Positions 36,375 to 48,181 of a DNA stretch of 64,000 nucleotides are shown piece by piece. A program made the position numbers and the translations under genes. The stretch is from Verpa conica (lineage: Eukaryota; Ascomycota; Pezizomycetes; Pezizales; Morchellaceae). The stretch lies in contig JAUFSD010000006.1 in NCBI GenBank assembly GCA_033030425.1, forward strand, positions 1,612,001 through 1,676,000. Reading direction: 5' to 3'. The stretch's first letter is position 1. Every line of letters begins with the position of its first letter. A model generated the notes under the pieces. It searched no databases and was not told the DNA's origin. It worked only from the letters and a program-made list of their open reading frames with translations.

Positions 36375-38083
36375 GCCGGTATATCTCCGAGTGCCCCGGA
36401 CAATTGTATTTGTTCGACGTCTTAGAGCCCCTGTCCAAGTATTCCAGCAACGGCGCCAATATGGCACAGAGCCGGTGGTGGTTAGCTTTGGGTCCAACAC
36501 CTCGACAGATTTAATGAGAAGCCCAGGTTTTAGTGAAAATTTAATGGTTGAAGGAGTGGATATTCAAAGGGGATTGAGGAGAATGTAAGGTTGCACAGGA
36601 AGGAACGGATATTTCAAATAGTATCATCGATATCTGACAAGCAAAATTGCCAAAAGGAGGATTAAGAAAACTGAAGAGAGCGGGGAGGGGGAAGTATATA
36701 ATATTATATAGTGAAGTTTTAAAACGGTGTGGTGGGAAAGTATAAGCCATGACTAGAGTGATTTGGTGTATGAAAAAGAAGAGGTGTGTGGACAGCCACA
36801 AGCTAATAGAGACTTACACATTATTGGAATGAGTTATGTGAGCCTTTCTTGGGATTTTTTATGGTATGGAATGTGTGAAAGTGCCGAGAAACCCTAGAGC
36901 GATTAATTACGCGCACGAGCGATAAAAAGGCCTGCTATCGGAGCACGGCGCCAGATCGAACGCTTGGAAGGTGTAGAGTCTGAGGCTTAGGGGATTCTGT
37001 GAGTTCTTGGGACCAGAGCAATGGCGACTGGCGAGACCTTGTGATGCGGAACGAGGGTGATCTGTCTGGATGACCCAGTGAAAATTCGGAAGCGAGGTCC
37101 TGTTGGAGTCTCAGAACGCGGAGGCTGTGCTTCTAGATCTGGCAGATGATGGTGTGTGGGGAATACAGAAAACAACAAAACAGCGACTTTTATAAGCTGC
37201 TACCGGGACGGGGGGGGAGGAAGGGGGAGAGAGGACAAATATAATGGAACTAGGGAGCCGGAAACAATGGGGATTAAGTGAGAAAGAGAATGAGGGAGGA
37301 GAAAGATGGTTTCAGTGTGAGATTTGGGCTGAGGGAGTTCCTAGGATCCCGTATCCAGCTCTCCCAGCTCAACCGCCAGCCCGTTGACGTATTGCCTTAT
37401 CACAGTAATTGTTTGCTGCGGGTATGATCTTGCCCCTACCGCATCCAGCCCCAGTCAGAATTTTCTTTGTGTTTTTAACGTTCGACCGTTACAGATACAT
37501 CGCTGTACCACAGATCTGAGGATGGGGAGAGAAAGGGATGATGTCGTCCATCTCCTCTTCCGTGTCACCACTTACACAATTGGACGAAAGGGCCCACAAC
37601 CACCGGCTTCTGCAGGAAAGCGTCTGCCACCCACTAAACTCCTGTTTTCCTCCTTGAAATCCAGGTACATGCCATATACATAGCGTCATCAATCGGCCTG
37701 CGCTAAGAAGATCAAGCACCAGTTTTTGTTGAAAATCATCGGGGGGGCCTCCGTCTTGGTAGCAACATCTCCCCGTAAGGGGCCATGTTAGTACTAGAGC
37801 CTAGAATACAGCGAGCGGTTTGTTCCAGCTTCATGGGTACCGGTGCTTGAAGATTCCGTGAGCGGCCATCTTTGAGGGCCTGTCCTTCCGCGCAGAAAGC
37901 CACAGTAAGTGCCTGTACTCTATAGTTGGACAGCTAAGGCTGTAGAACAATGCTGAGACATGTATACTGTACTACATGTGGTAATCCTCATCGCCACCTA
38001 CCGTGCCACAGTTCCCTCGCCTAGTAGTCCGGAGGATTACCGCCAAGCCAGCATTGTAGTTCCGGAATCGGAAATTATTCTTA
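36375..38083. other. Intergenic upstream of the Ca2+/H+ exchanger
   Basis: Likely promoter and 5' UTR of the exchanger at its left part (GA-rich around 37200-37310). No other gene seen. The frame at 37972-38289 (minus) only runs across the end of the pogo element. Confidence 0.55.
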
Positions 38084-40321
38084 ACGTATTTGACGGTGTA
38101 ACCGCCCGTGACCGTGATTCCGTTCAGCCTCGGCGCCAAGATTTCGAGGCCCTCCCTACAGTAAAGAGGGGGTGAGCGGGGTTGCAGAGGAGTAAACCAC
38201 TTCCAACACGCATCAAAATGGGTAACCTGAAAGGAAGAAAGAAAGAGGAGCGGGAGGAACAGATCAAAATGGCTATGGAACACTACCAAAACAGCAAAGA
38301 CCCCTCCCTAAGACAGACTGCCGAGAAATTTGGTATACCCTACTCTACTTTGAGGGACCGCCTCCAGGGTGCGCAAAATCGCCGAGAAAGCCACCGCCGA
38401 CAGCAGTTACTCACAGTACATGAAGAAAAAACAATTGTACAGTGGTGTGAACGCATGGATGACTGGGGATTTCCGCTTAAATTGGGTTTAGTTAAAGAGA
38501 TAGCCGCATACCTAATTCAAAAGCGGCATTGCGGCCATAAACTAGGCTCCCACTGGTTAGGTCGGTTTTTAGACCGCAATCCAGAGATAGCCGCACGTTT
38601 CACGACGCGTCTGGAGCGGCAGCGCGCATATGCAGACAACCCGGTACTGCTCAAGGATTACTTTGACAAGGTAAGTGTCTAATTAAACCATGCATATGTA
38701 TAACTAACGTATATATTAGCTTCGTCGAGTTATACAAAAGTATAACATACTCCCTAAAAACACATACAATATGGATGAAAAGGGGTTCATGATGGGTATG
38801 GCTCTAAAGTGCAAGGTTATTTGTAGGAGGGGGCGGAAAAATCCACGACTTACACATAATGGTAACCGTGTATGGGTTACGGTTATCGAAAGTGTATCTG
38901 GTTCAGGGGTTGCTTTACCTCCTATGGTAATTAATCAAGGAGTAGGCCACTATTATGGATGGTATGCAGGGATAAAAGATAAAGATATAGCTACATTTGG
39001 CTATTCTCCTAAAGGGTGGACTGATTCCTTTCTGGGCATAGAATGGCTTACCCAGAATTTCGAAAAATATACTGCTGAAGAGTAAGTTATCCTATTACTA
39101 TTTTTAACTTATGCTAATTTAACTCTAGAGCGGCTGGGGAATGGAGGCTGCTTATTTTAGATGGTCATGTCTCTCATGTAACCTGGGAGTTTTTCGATTT
39201 TTGCTTGGCACATAAAATTGTCCCTTTTTGTCTACCTCCACACTCTACACATCTATTACAGCCACTAGATGTAGGCCTATTTGGTCCTCTGCAGCGCCAC
39301 TATATGATGTATTAGATATGCGTATACGAAAGTGGAGATATGGGTATTAATAAGGCCAATTTTAGGGTTAGTACCACCGCTTTTTTTTTATACTAGTTCA
39401 ATTATTATTTAAAGGTTCTAACTATATATTATTGGTATAGATTACTCTTCCAGGCTCGGCGTCTCACCTATACAAAATCTAATATACTTTAACTGCGTAG
39501 AAAAGCTTCAGTATATGGCCATTTAATCCTCGCAAAGTACTGAATTCCAGCGGCTCGGCGCATGCCAAGCCCACAAAAACATCGCCGAGCTTTATTATCC
39601 CCGCAACCCCCGCACCACCCGCATTTGGCTGGTCACTACCAAAGAAGCTTTAGCTATTATTAAAGGCACTACTCCTAATGCATGTAGATTGCGCTCACTA
39701 ATATCTCAATTGGATAAAGGCTTGCAGATCTCTATCACTGAAAAGGAAATAGGGGATCATATAAATAAAAAATTTCGGGATTCTGTAGCTAAAAAAAGTA
39801 ACTCTAACTATGGTGATAGAAGAAGACTCACTAAAGCTAGAGTAATTACTACTGAAGAGGTTATTAGGTTAAGGGGGATTAAGGAAAGCGCCGATGCCGA
39901 GAAAGTGGCTAAGGCTGCGGCTAAAGAAGAAAAGCGGAAATTAAAAGAACAGCAAGGGCCTATAACCTTAAAAGGTAAAGGCAAAAACAAAAAAGCTGTA
40001 TCTATATGTGAGGATGTCACTGTATATAATGATAAGCCAGAAAATACGGCTGGAGTGGAGGAGGCTGAGGAGGGGTGGGTTCACATTGATGATTTTAGCG
40101 AGCTACCTGAGGGTTCTTCACCACCCCCAGGCTGCAAAAGGGTTAATAGGGTTTGGGAAAAGGCTCAGAGAAGTCACTATATGGATGACAGTGTACTTTA
40201 ATTTTTTTATTGGGGGATGATTGCTATGAATTTCTTTATCGGGGATTTTTTTAGAGAGAGGAGGCTGTTGCCACTAAGCGATCGGAATCATAGTCATGGG
40301 CGGTTACACCGTCAAATACGT
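38084..40321 (+). mobile_element. Pogo/Tigger-type DNA transposon, 2.24 kb
   Basis: A complete element by structure. The 39-bp terminal inverted repeats (38084-38122 and 40283-40321) begin ACGTATTTGACGGTGTAACC and match at 36 of 39 positions. The TA target dinucleotide flanks both ends (38082-38083 and 40322-40323). All three TIR differences are transitions. Inside lies a transposase gene with HTH-Psq, CENP-B-like and DDE_1 parts, now broken. Confidence 0.92.
38218..40201 (+). pseudogene. Pogo-type transposase, interrupted
   Basis: Starts MGNLKGRKKEEREEQIKMAM, followed by a Psq-type helix-turn-helix (SLRQTAEKFGIPYSTLRDRL) and a CENP-B-type DNA-binding part (CGHKLGSHWLGRFLDRNPEI). After an intron at ~38671-38720 the DDE domain begins: 'NMDEKGFMMGMA' (first D), then after another short intron 'LLILDGHVSHVTWEFFDFCL' (second D) and 'CLPPHSTHLLQPLDVGLFGPL' (third D). 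All three catalytic acids survive. Just after GPLQRHYM the frame stops. 'GINKANF', 'ARRLTYTKSNI' and 'WPFNPRKVL' are in different frames near 39345-39540, so the region after the catalytic core has frameshifts. A long open C-terminal frame (39689-40201) remains. The copy is probably inactive but not old. Confidence 0.8.
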
Positions 40322-40669
40322 TAGTCCTGGGAGGCCAGCTTGGTCTGTCGCGTCAGTCAGCGGAGCTTTTTATTATTTCTTTGTTTGTCCCCCCTGAGCC
40401 AGGGACACCGTGAATCCACCACCCCGCCATCGCCATTGCCGGAGAAACAAAACCGCCCTACGTTTAGCCCAGAACACTACATCGTAGTTCTCTTCCCACT
40501 ACCAACGTCTACAGTCGTCGTAGTCGTCTCCTGCTTTCCCGCTCACCCCCAGTCCTTCGGTCACGGCCATCTCATTCTCAAACATCATCACAACCCACAC
40601 TCATTTTATCTTCATCGCCTCAAATTATTCAATCAATCACACCCTCTAGCCAATAGCCAAGCCGCCATC

Positions 40670-42065
40670 ATGGTGGCCGAAACCCCCGAGGTTCCCTCCT
40701 TTATGGGTGTGCCGATGAAGCACTTGTCCCTAGTTACTGTATGATGCCCCTTCGCTCAGAGATGTAATTCAGTTATCCCGCTAGAAACACAGCTAACTAA
40801 TATCCAATGATCACAGTTAATGTTCCAAAATTCAGCTTTGATTCTTGTAAGATCACTCTCGGTGTCTATGCTTATGTTTTACTATACCGTTCATCCACTC
40901 ATGTGATCGTAGATAATGCACTACTCCCGCATCATGCCCATGACATCTGAACACCGGTATTTTACCTCTACAGCGGTCTTTCTCAATGAAGTCATCAAGC
41001 TCGCTATATGTGTCTGTGTTGCTCTCCGCGACCGCCGTAAGATCGATGGCTCAATGGCCCCAATGTCTCAGTCCGTAAAACAACTCTATACTGAGGTCTT
41101 TAGGCCAGACAATTGGAAGTTGGCTATCCCAGCATGCCTATACACGCTCCAAAACACGCTCCAATATGTTGCTGTCTCTAATCTAGATGCTGCAACTTTC
41201 CAAGTCACTTATCAACTCAAGATTTTGACTACTGCCTTATTTAGCGTTACAATGCTACATAGAAGTCTGTCACTGAAGAAATGGGTCTCTTTAATACTGC
41301 TAACAGCAGGCGTTGCAATTGTTCAACTACCTTCCCCTGGTGCCACTACATCAGCACAAACTCAATCATCAGACAGTACCGACGCTAGCCACCAGCGCCG
41401 CTCAGCAACCTATGAAGGTATTCACAATGACAACCATATGGAACCTGAAATGAACCGCACAATTGGATTGTTTGCTGTCGCAATTGCATGTACCATCTCC
41501 GGACTAGCTGGTGTTTACTTTGAAAAGGTCCTCAAAGGCTCTAGCGCAACTTTATGGGTCCGGAATATCCAACTGTCATTCTACTCGCTTTTCCCTGCGT
41601 TTTTTATCGGTGTTGTGTTTGTGGATGGATCCGAAATTATGCGTAGAGGGTTCTTTGATGGATACAATGGTGTTGTGTGGACTGCAATTGGGTTTCAGGC
41701 TGCGGGGGGAATTGTCGTGGCACTTTGTGTGAACTTTGCGGATAACATCGCAAAGAATTTCGCGACGAGTATTAGTATCTTAATAAGTTGTTTGGCGAGT
41801 GTATATTTCTTCGATTTTGTGGTTACCCTTAACGTAAGTTACCTCCCTCCCCCCACCATTAGAGTCGAAAGTAATTAATATTGAATAGTTCATGATCGGT
41901 GCTGGTGTTGTTCTATTCGCTACATGGCTTTACTCTAAGCCTGACCCCCACCCAACAGGCGATTACGTCCCGCTAGAGAAGACCGAGGTTGAGACTGTAT
42001 TTGATAACAAAGAAACTGGTCTCCCTGAAGATGAGGCATCGAATCCTGTTAAAAGACAAGATTGA
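40670..42065 (+). CDS. UDP-galactose-type nucleotide-sugar transporter
   Basis: Golgi antiporter bringing a UDP-sugar into the lumen in exchange for UMP, used for glycosylation. Four exons, 40670-40738, 40817-40846, 40913-41833 and 41889-42065, are all in phase and give 398 residues. The spliced start is MVAETPEVPSFMGVPMKHLS then VTLMFQNSALILIMHYSRI. Family signatures include 'STAVFLNEVIKLAICV', 'YTLQNTLQYVAVSNLDAATFQVTYQLKILTTALFS', 'GLAGVYFEKVLK' and 'VWVRNIQLS'-like 'LWVRNIQLSFYSLFP', then 'FADNIAKNFATSISILISC'. These are typical of the SLC35A group (S. pombe Gms1). Ten hydrophobic segments are expected. UDP-galactose is the likely substrate but UDP-GlcNAc cannot be excluded. The start lies 348 bp after the pogo element end, so the transposon sits in or next to this gene's promoter. 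Confidence 0.9.
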
Positions 42066-42961
42066 TTAGTCTAGGACTTGTTTTATATTATAATATTATA
42101 TTTCCTGGTGTTTTTTTTTGTTTTTTTCTTTGTTTTGTAGATGATTACAATGTTAGGGTTGCGGGTTACAAACTTTTCCCTTTGCGGGTTAGGAACTTTA
42201 AAGAATGGAGTTCAAAGGATGACTCTTGTAAATATATGTATAAGTGGCTTGCATAAGGGCGTAAGTTGAGCTTGAGGCACAATAACAATTGGCGAGTTGG
42301 TAAACGTGGCGGTGAACGGGCAAATACAGACGTTAGTATGCAGGAACCAGCAATGACTAACTGGGATTCTAACTTAAGAAGCCACCCCGCCGTAACTATA
42401 ATCAGCGTAACCGTAATTGTGGAAAAATGCACCAAAAATGGATTGCTTACTCCAAAAATAAGGGGATGACGCCAAGAGACGGAAATAAAGCTTCTGTACC
42501 CGATCTCGAGGTTTTGGAAGGTCAAAGCTTGAAGTCATTGTACGGTACCCGGGACGGCAGGGCCTATCCGTGCTGACTTTACCCTATTTAACACCTTTTG
42601 TCAAGGAGAAATGCGTTGTTGGATGAGCTGAAATTATGTACTTTTTATTTTTTGTCACGGACCTCACCTCACCCGTTCCCAAGGAAGCATCTTCAGGCGT
42701 GAGCCAAGGGGTCGTGCATTTCTCGTGTGTCGGGAGAAAGCGAGCTGAACTATTGATCTACACTTATCCTAGGGAAGATGCAATGAAGTGTATAGAAGCT
42801 GGTTTCCCCCCGAGACGTGCATTTTCATTCTTTTTTATATTTAGCCTTTTTGAGGGAGTTTTGACTGGCTCCTTATCGATAAGGCCACCATCGGTAATGA
42901 TCTTGTAGCTTAAAAAAAAAAGAAGCCCATCTCCACCCGAGACATTACGCTTGGCATATGC

Positions 42962-42978
42962 CGAGTGACCTTTTATGA
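42962..42978 (+). promoter_or_regulatory. Bipartite motif copy 10
   Basis: Reads CGAGTGAC, CTTTT, ATGA. It is located between two convergent genes, so it does not look like an ordinary promoter element here. Confidence 0.55.
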
Positions 42979-43716
42979 CGGCTGTACATACTTAGGTCAG
43001 GGGAGTGAAGTATTAAGCTATCACGGATCTGAGTGGTCGCTGTTTCTTGGCTGTGTTTTTATTTCATCACGGACCTGTACTCTTTCAGTATGTTCCTAAT
43101 GCTCTATCCTTGACCCAAGTGCACATACATATGTATTAAGAGAACAGAATAGAGAACAGTGAACCCCTCGGGAAATATTACCATAGTTTTGTCTATCCTG
43201 TGCACGTACCCTACTCTAATCCCTCCTCCCTTCCTCCCTCTCTCAGCTCCTTACTGCGGTCCACAATGTAATCTATAGAAGCACAGCATAGCCTATGTAA
43301 ACGCGTCCATTGCTGCCTACCTTATTTTAACAAAAACATAATCACTCCCCTCCCTCCCCCCCCAAAAAAAAACCAAAGTGGGGGGGGGACATAACGTTTC
43401 TTATTTTTATTCTTACTAGCTGGTTAGCCTGTTATGGGGTATTACATATACATGCATCTCCAAGACCTGTGGGACTGCGGCTGGAGTGAATAGATAGATA
43501 TATCGCTCTTATGGTCACGTGGTGTTGGTTGCCTAATGCCTCTCAGCCCCCGGGTACGTTGTGGATCTTCATGTACACGCGCTTCTCACGTGTTGTAACG
43601 GGGAGTACTAGTGGGTCTCAGTATTTGTCTGGGGTGGTGGGGGGTATGCATTGAAACATGGGTTGCATAGTTATGGCATTGGGTCGTAGTAGGCGCAGTA
43701 CGTTACTCCTTGGGGG

Positions 43717-43733
43717 CGAGTGATGTTTTATGA
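43717..43733 (+). promoter_or_regulatory. Bipartite motif copy 11
   Basis: Reads CGAGTGAT, GTTTT, ATGA. It lies 187 bp beyond the stop codon of the complex I gene, again between convergent genes. Confidence 0.55.
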
Positions 43734-43919
43734 TGTGATATTGATGGCTCCTCCTAGATCTAGGATGAGTTACAGGGAACAAAATGTCCTTGGAATAAAT
43801 AGGAAAAGATACAGCCTAACCCGCAAAAAGAATCCTAAGTCAAATAACTTGAATTTTTTTTTACATGCAATTCTCTTTGACTTCGCTTTATTTATACACA
43901 TCTTCGAAACAAAAAAAAA

Positions 43920-45635
43920 CTACCTATCCACCTCTCCAAACACCAAATCCATCGTACCAATAATAGCCACTGCATCTGCCAAAAGATGTCCTCTAGAAAT
44001 CTGATCAAAACAGCCTAAATGCGCAAAACCCGGCGCACGGATCTTGCACCTATATGGCCTTTCGCTACCATCTGAGACGACAAACACACCCATCTCACCC
44101 TTAGGTGCTTCGATGGCGCTGTAAGTCTCACCCGGAGGAACAGCATATCCCTTAGTGTATAGCAAGAAATGGTGGATAAGAGCCTCCATGTTCTCCTTCA
44201 TTGCTGACCTTGGCGGTGGGGAGATCTTGAAGTCTTCTACACGCACAGGGCCAGCTGGCATCTTGTTGAGACACTGGTGGATGATGCGTAGTGATTGTCT
44301 AAACTCCTCCATACGGCATAAGTAGCGGTCATAACAGTCTCCGTGTATGCCGACTGGTACGTCAAAGTCGACTTGGTCATATGCGTCGTAGGGGGCGGAT
44401 TTACGGATATCCCAAGGGACACCGGAACCACGGAGCATAACACCGGTGAAGGAGTAGTTGAGAGCGTCAGCAGCGGCGACGACACCAATACCCTTGGTAC
44501 GGGCGGTCCAGATTCTGTTATCTGTGAGGAGTTCTTCCGTTTCGTCGATACGATCACCAAACTGGGTTGCCCATTGGTAGATATCGTCGAGAAGACCAAT
44601 GGGGATATCTTGATGGACACCGCCAGGACGGACATAGGCGGCATGAAGACGGGCACCGGAGACACGTTCATAGAATTCCTGGGTGGCGAGTAAGAATAGT
44701 ACTATAGTGTGGCGAGTGACCAGAATAGTAGACATACCATCAACTTTTCACGTTCCTCAAACCCCCATAAAAAGGGTGTCAGAGCGCCGACGTCTGCAAA
44801 TAGGTGTTATCATAATACCCCCTAGTATTGAGGAGTAATATAGGCTTACCCATAGCATGTGACAAGACAGACATGAGATGGTTAAGGATACGAGTGATTT
44901 CTCCGAAAAGAGTACGAATGAATTTTGCCCGCTGCGGAATTTCAACATTGAGCAGCTTCTCAACAGCCAGCGAGAAACATTGCTCATTTGTCATCCTATA
45001 TCACCCAAAAATGAGCGTTTGCCCCCGGGTGGTAATTGCCGGAGTACAACTCACATGGAGACATAGTCCAAACGATCAAAGTACGGTAGAGCCTGAAGAT
45101 AAGTCTTATACTCAATCAACTTCTCCGTACCTCTATGAAGAAGTCCAACGTGAGGATCAGCACGGATGATCTGCTCTCCATTCAGTTCCAGAATCAATCT
45201 GAGCACTCCATGAGCAGCCGGATGTTGAGGTCCCTGCAGGTCATCAGCGTCGAAATCCTACAACAGCTCTTGCCTACAAATTATCTCTCGACGAATAAGG
45301 TGACATACAAAATTGACGGTGTAATGTCTAATCTTTCTATTCTCAACCGCAGTCTCATTATGTGGTTCCTCATCGTTCAAGATATCTAAAGCATCCAAAA
45401 ATTAGCAAGGAAGAAATAAAACTAAAAAAAAAAAAAAATCCCTACAAGTATGATCTTGCGCCCCAGCAGGGCCAGACTCTGTAAGTGTAGTCGGCGTATA
45501 TGCCTCTGCCCTCGCTATCCTCGTACTCGAAAACGGACGTACAGCTAACGCCTTCAGCGCCGGGTTTGGCTTGAATACCGATAACGGCCTGGCAAAACAC
45601 AGCCTCTTTGCAGCCAGGCGAGCAAAAGATGCCAT
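43920..45635 (-). CDS. NUO49: NADH:ubiquinone oxidoreductase 49-kDa subunit, mitochondrial
   Basis: Core complex I subunit lining the quinone pocket. Starts at ATG 45635 with a basic, serine-rich mitochondrial presequence ([20 protein letters not shown]). Exon 1 ends at 45446 and splices to '[20 protein letters not shown]', then '[20 protein letters not shown]', '[20 protein letters not shown]' and '[20 protein letters not shown]'. The last long exon (43920 to ~44670) carries '[18 protein letters not shown]', '[17 protein letters not shown]', '[17 protein letters not shown]', '[17 protein letters not shown]' and the invariant end FGEVDR. The quinone-site His (GPQHPAAHG) and Tyr (RLDYVSM) regions are present. 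At least five short introns are implied. One intron (~44671-44737) contains a half-match to the 17-bp motif. Confidence 0.95.
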
Positions 45636-48181
45636 ATTGGCGGTTCAGTTCAATTGGATTTGAGGGGAGATGCAAGGCACATGCGAATGGAAGACGCGGC
45701 GGGGGAGGAGAGTTGACGTCTTGAAACAAGCCGGGGTAGTGGCGGTGATGACTAAGGCGCCGTATCTTCTATGGTTGGAATATGACTAAGCAGTGGAGCC
45801 TGTATCACGTGCTTTTGAGCTCTTTAGATCGATCATTCACCAGGAGTTGGTCTTTCAAGTGGTCTTTCCAGTGGTCTGTGGAATCTTACTGGGAAAATTC
45901 GCAGGATTATCTAACTTGTTCGGCTTAGAACGCTGGAAATTATATTTTAGGTAATAATTAAGCTATATATTTGTACTGTCTATGTTTGTGTTTATTTTTT
46001 GGAAGCCGCTTGAAGGGACTATCGAGAAGGTACTTGATGGGATTAGATTTATGTAGGTAAACGTGGTTGGGGATGTGTTGCGAGAAGACCTCAGTGCCAC
46101 TTCTTTTTCAAAGAGAGAAGGTGATGGGGAGCAGGTGCGTAAAAGGATCTCTAATAACTACATGTAGGAGTGGTATCAACACATGCATACTACACTACAC
46201 ACATTGAGCCACCCTAGCTATGTAAACCGATACGTCATTTAGTCAGCCATCACCTTCATCGTACTTATTTAAGCCAAACACCCATCATACCTCAGGTCAT
46301 TGCTACCCACCGCATCAACACTCCCGGCATTACCGCTCATCTCTTTCTCCGCGTACCATTTCTAACTCTGGGCATGCATTGTCGGTTTACCATACAGCCC
46401 TCCTAGTTCTTTACCAGGCTTGTGGTTTTGTAGCACTACGGCGGGAGTGATTATGCTAGGAGAAAAAATCTACAAAACCTACGAACACTATTATTCTTTC
46501 TACCCATATTCTCTCAGGGCACCATCACTAGTGGTATGGAGGAAGAAGTAGCTGTGTAAAGGTAAAGCCTTATATAATTTACACAAGAAGAGGGGATTGC
46601 AATAGGGGTTACGTATAACGTTGGTCTTCCATCTCTCTATCCCCTTCTACGTTAGCCTTGTAAAGTTTTTTTCTTCTTCTGGGAGGCTCACCATTGATAT
46701 AGATACTAGAATACTGAAGATTTTTTTAAATAAGAAACTTGTCTAATATCAGAGGGATCATCGGTAATTATTGTCTGCTACCCATTCAAAGTCTTCCCCC
46801 TAATATTCTGATGTTAATAAAATCTTTAGAGCTTATTTCTAGTAGTCATAGCATGGGGCTCAGAGTTGGAATACAAGAGAAGCTAGATAAAATTTTTGAA
46901 GACAAACATTGCATTGCATTGACGTCATAAACAACACTAGTAATTAGTGTCGTTTTAAACTATATAAGTAGGGGCCCCCCACTTATTCTTTCTTTTTCTT
47001 TTCTCTTGTTTCAATCAACTTTTATTATAATAGACATTAATTTCACACTTGTTTTCAACAAAAATTAGCAAAAGTGCTAGATTCCCCCCATACACCCAGG
47101 GTTTATCACCAACCCTCAGGATCGTCACGATAACGAGCAAATGATTATTGTTGATAGGGGAAAGGATAGGCTTGGGTAAACTCCCAGTTTTAATCCTGAT
47201 GGAGCGTAGACACGAGCGTATTATTATGCGTTCTCTATAAATGGTATCTATCCAACGGTTGGATATTGGCTCCTTTTGACCATTTAGTCGTTTTCACCAG
47301 CTATGGAGGTTTTCGACACACTAGTAAAAGTATACGACTATACGGTGATCTCAAGTCTTATGGAGGCCCGGATCCTGACAGCCTCAGAGCCTAATGATAT
47401 GGGCCTCGGGACTAGCAGAGGCCAGGAGCTTGATAGAAGCCCCGATGTTAGGGTGTCTAGTAAGCGCCGAATTTATACGGCTCGGTTAAATGCTTACAAT
47501 AGCTGTAGTATATAGCTAGGACGGAGTAGTGTGGAAGATTCTCCCTAGGAAAATCTCTCTAGGGAATAAACAAAGGGCTATAGTGCCTCTTATAACTAAG
47601 GCTCTACCTATCTCGCTATGCAAATTAGATGGTTAACCTGGTAATGCTAAAGTGTACTCATCTCACAAGACAGCGGTGGTTGCGTTATCGGCACCACGCA
47701 TGACTAGGCTCTATTTTGACGACTAGCGGTGGGCCATGGAGTTAAATAGCTAGATAAGAGCTCAGGCTATAAGAATACTCACTTTATAAGGGTATATTCT
47801 TGTGTACTAATAGGGGCCAATTGTAGGTACTGGGCCTTTCTATAATGATATTTGCTCTATAAGGTCTGACATCGCGCTAACTTCATATCCTTATAGGGTT
47901 GTTTTGCTGTAGCAGGGAACACCGGATGGCGGTGTTTAGCAATTGGTTTCTCGAGGTTTAGTCATAGAAAGTACAAGTGTAGGGGCTCGGATACAAATCA
48001 CCAGAAGATGAAAGGAACGGAGGAAGAGACTCTGTTCTATGTGTTTTTCTCTAGACAAATTTATACCTATAAAAAGAAAGACTTCCTAGTTAAATTCCAA
48101 CCCCAGTCCCAACCCCACAGCCGGGTAACCAACCCCACCACCCCACCTCGCAACCCCACCTCACACAACCCCCCCAAAGCC
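45636..48181. other. Intergenic, 2.5 kb
   Basis: Upstream region of the complex I gene and of the MDP1-like gene. No gene recognised. The small frames at 46739-46930 and 47303-47515 have no domain and no splice support. It contains a perfect CRE palindrome at 46920-46927. Confidence 0.5.
46920..46927. promoter_or_regulatory. CRE palindrome TGACGTCA
   Basis: Perfect CREB/ATF-type site, just after two tandem GCATT units. It is about 1.1-1.3 kb from both gene starts, so its use is uncertain. Confidence 0.35.

Larger units (their letters stand above)
42066..43919. other. Intergenic, convergent 3' ends
   Basis: Lies between the 3' ends of the transporter gene and the complex I gene. No gene recognised. 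It holds homopolymer tracts near 43345-43390 and two copies of the 17-bp motif (42962-42978, 43717-43733). Confidence 0.55.

Noticed and set aside
36375..36500. N-terminal extension of the Ca2+/H+ exchanger ([10 protein letters not shown]...)
   Set aside because: The frame opens only with GTG, and a stop lies shortly upstream. An upstream exon cannot be excluded, but the ATG at 36374 is sufficient.
37972..38289. Minus-strand ORF over the pogo left end
   Set aside because: It runs across a TIR and the transposase start in antisense, a shadow frame.
46739..47515. Small plus-strand ORFs near the CRE site
   Set aside because: Short, no domain, no conserved start context, A+T-rich surroundings.
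48008..48181. Longer start for the MDP1-like phosphatase
   Set aside because: The added 58 residues are low-complexity and unlike the family, which usually begins shortly before the FVFDLD motif.
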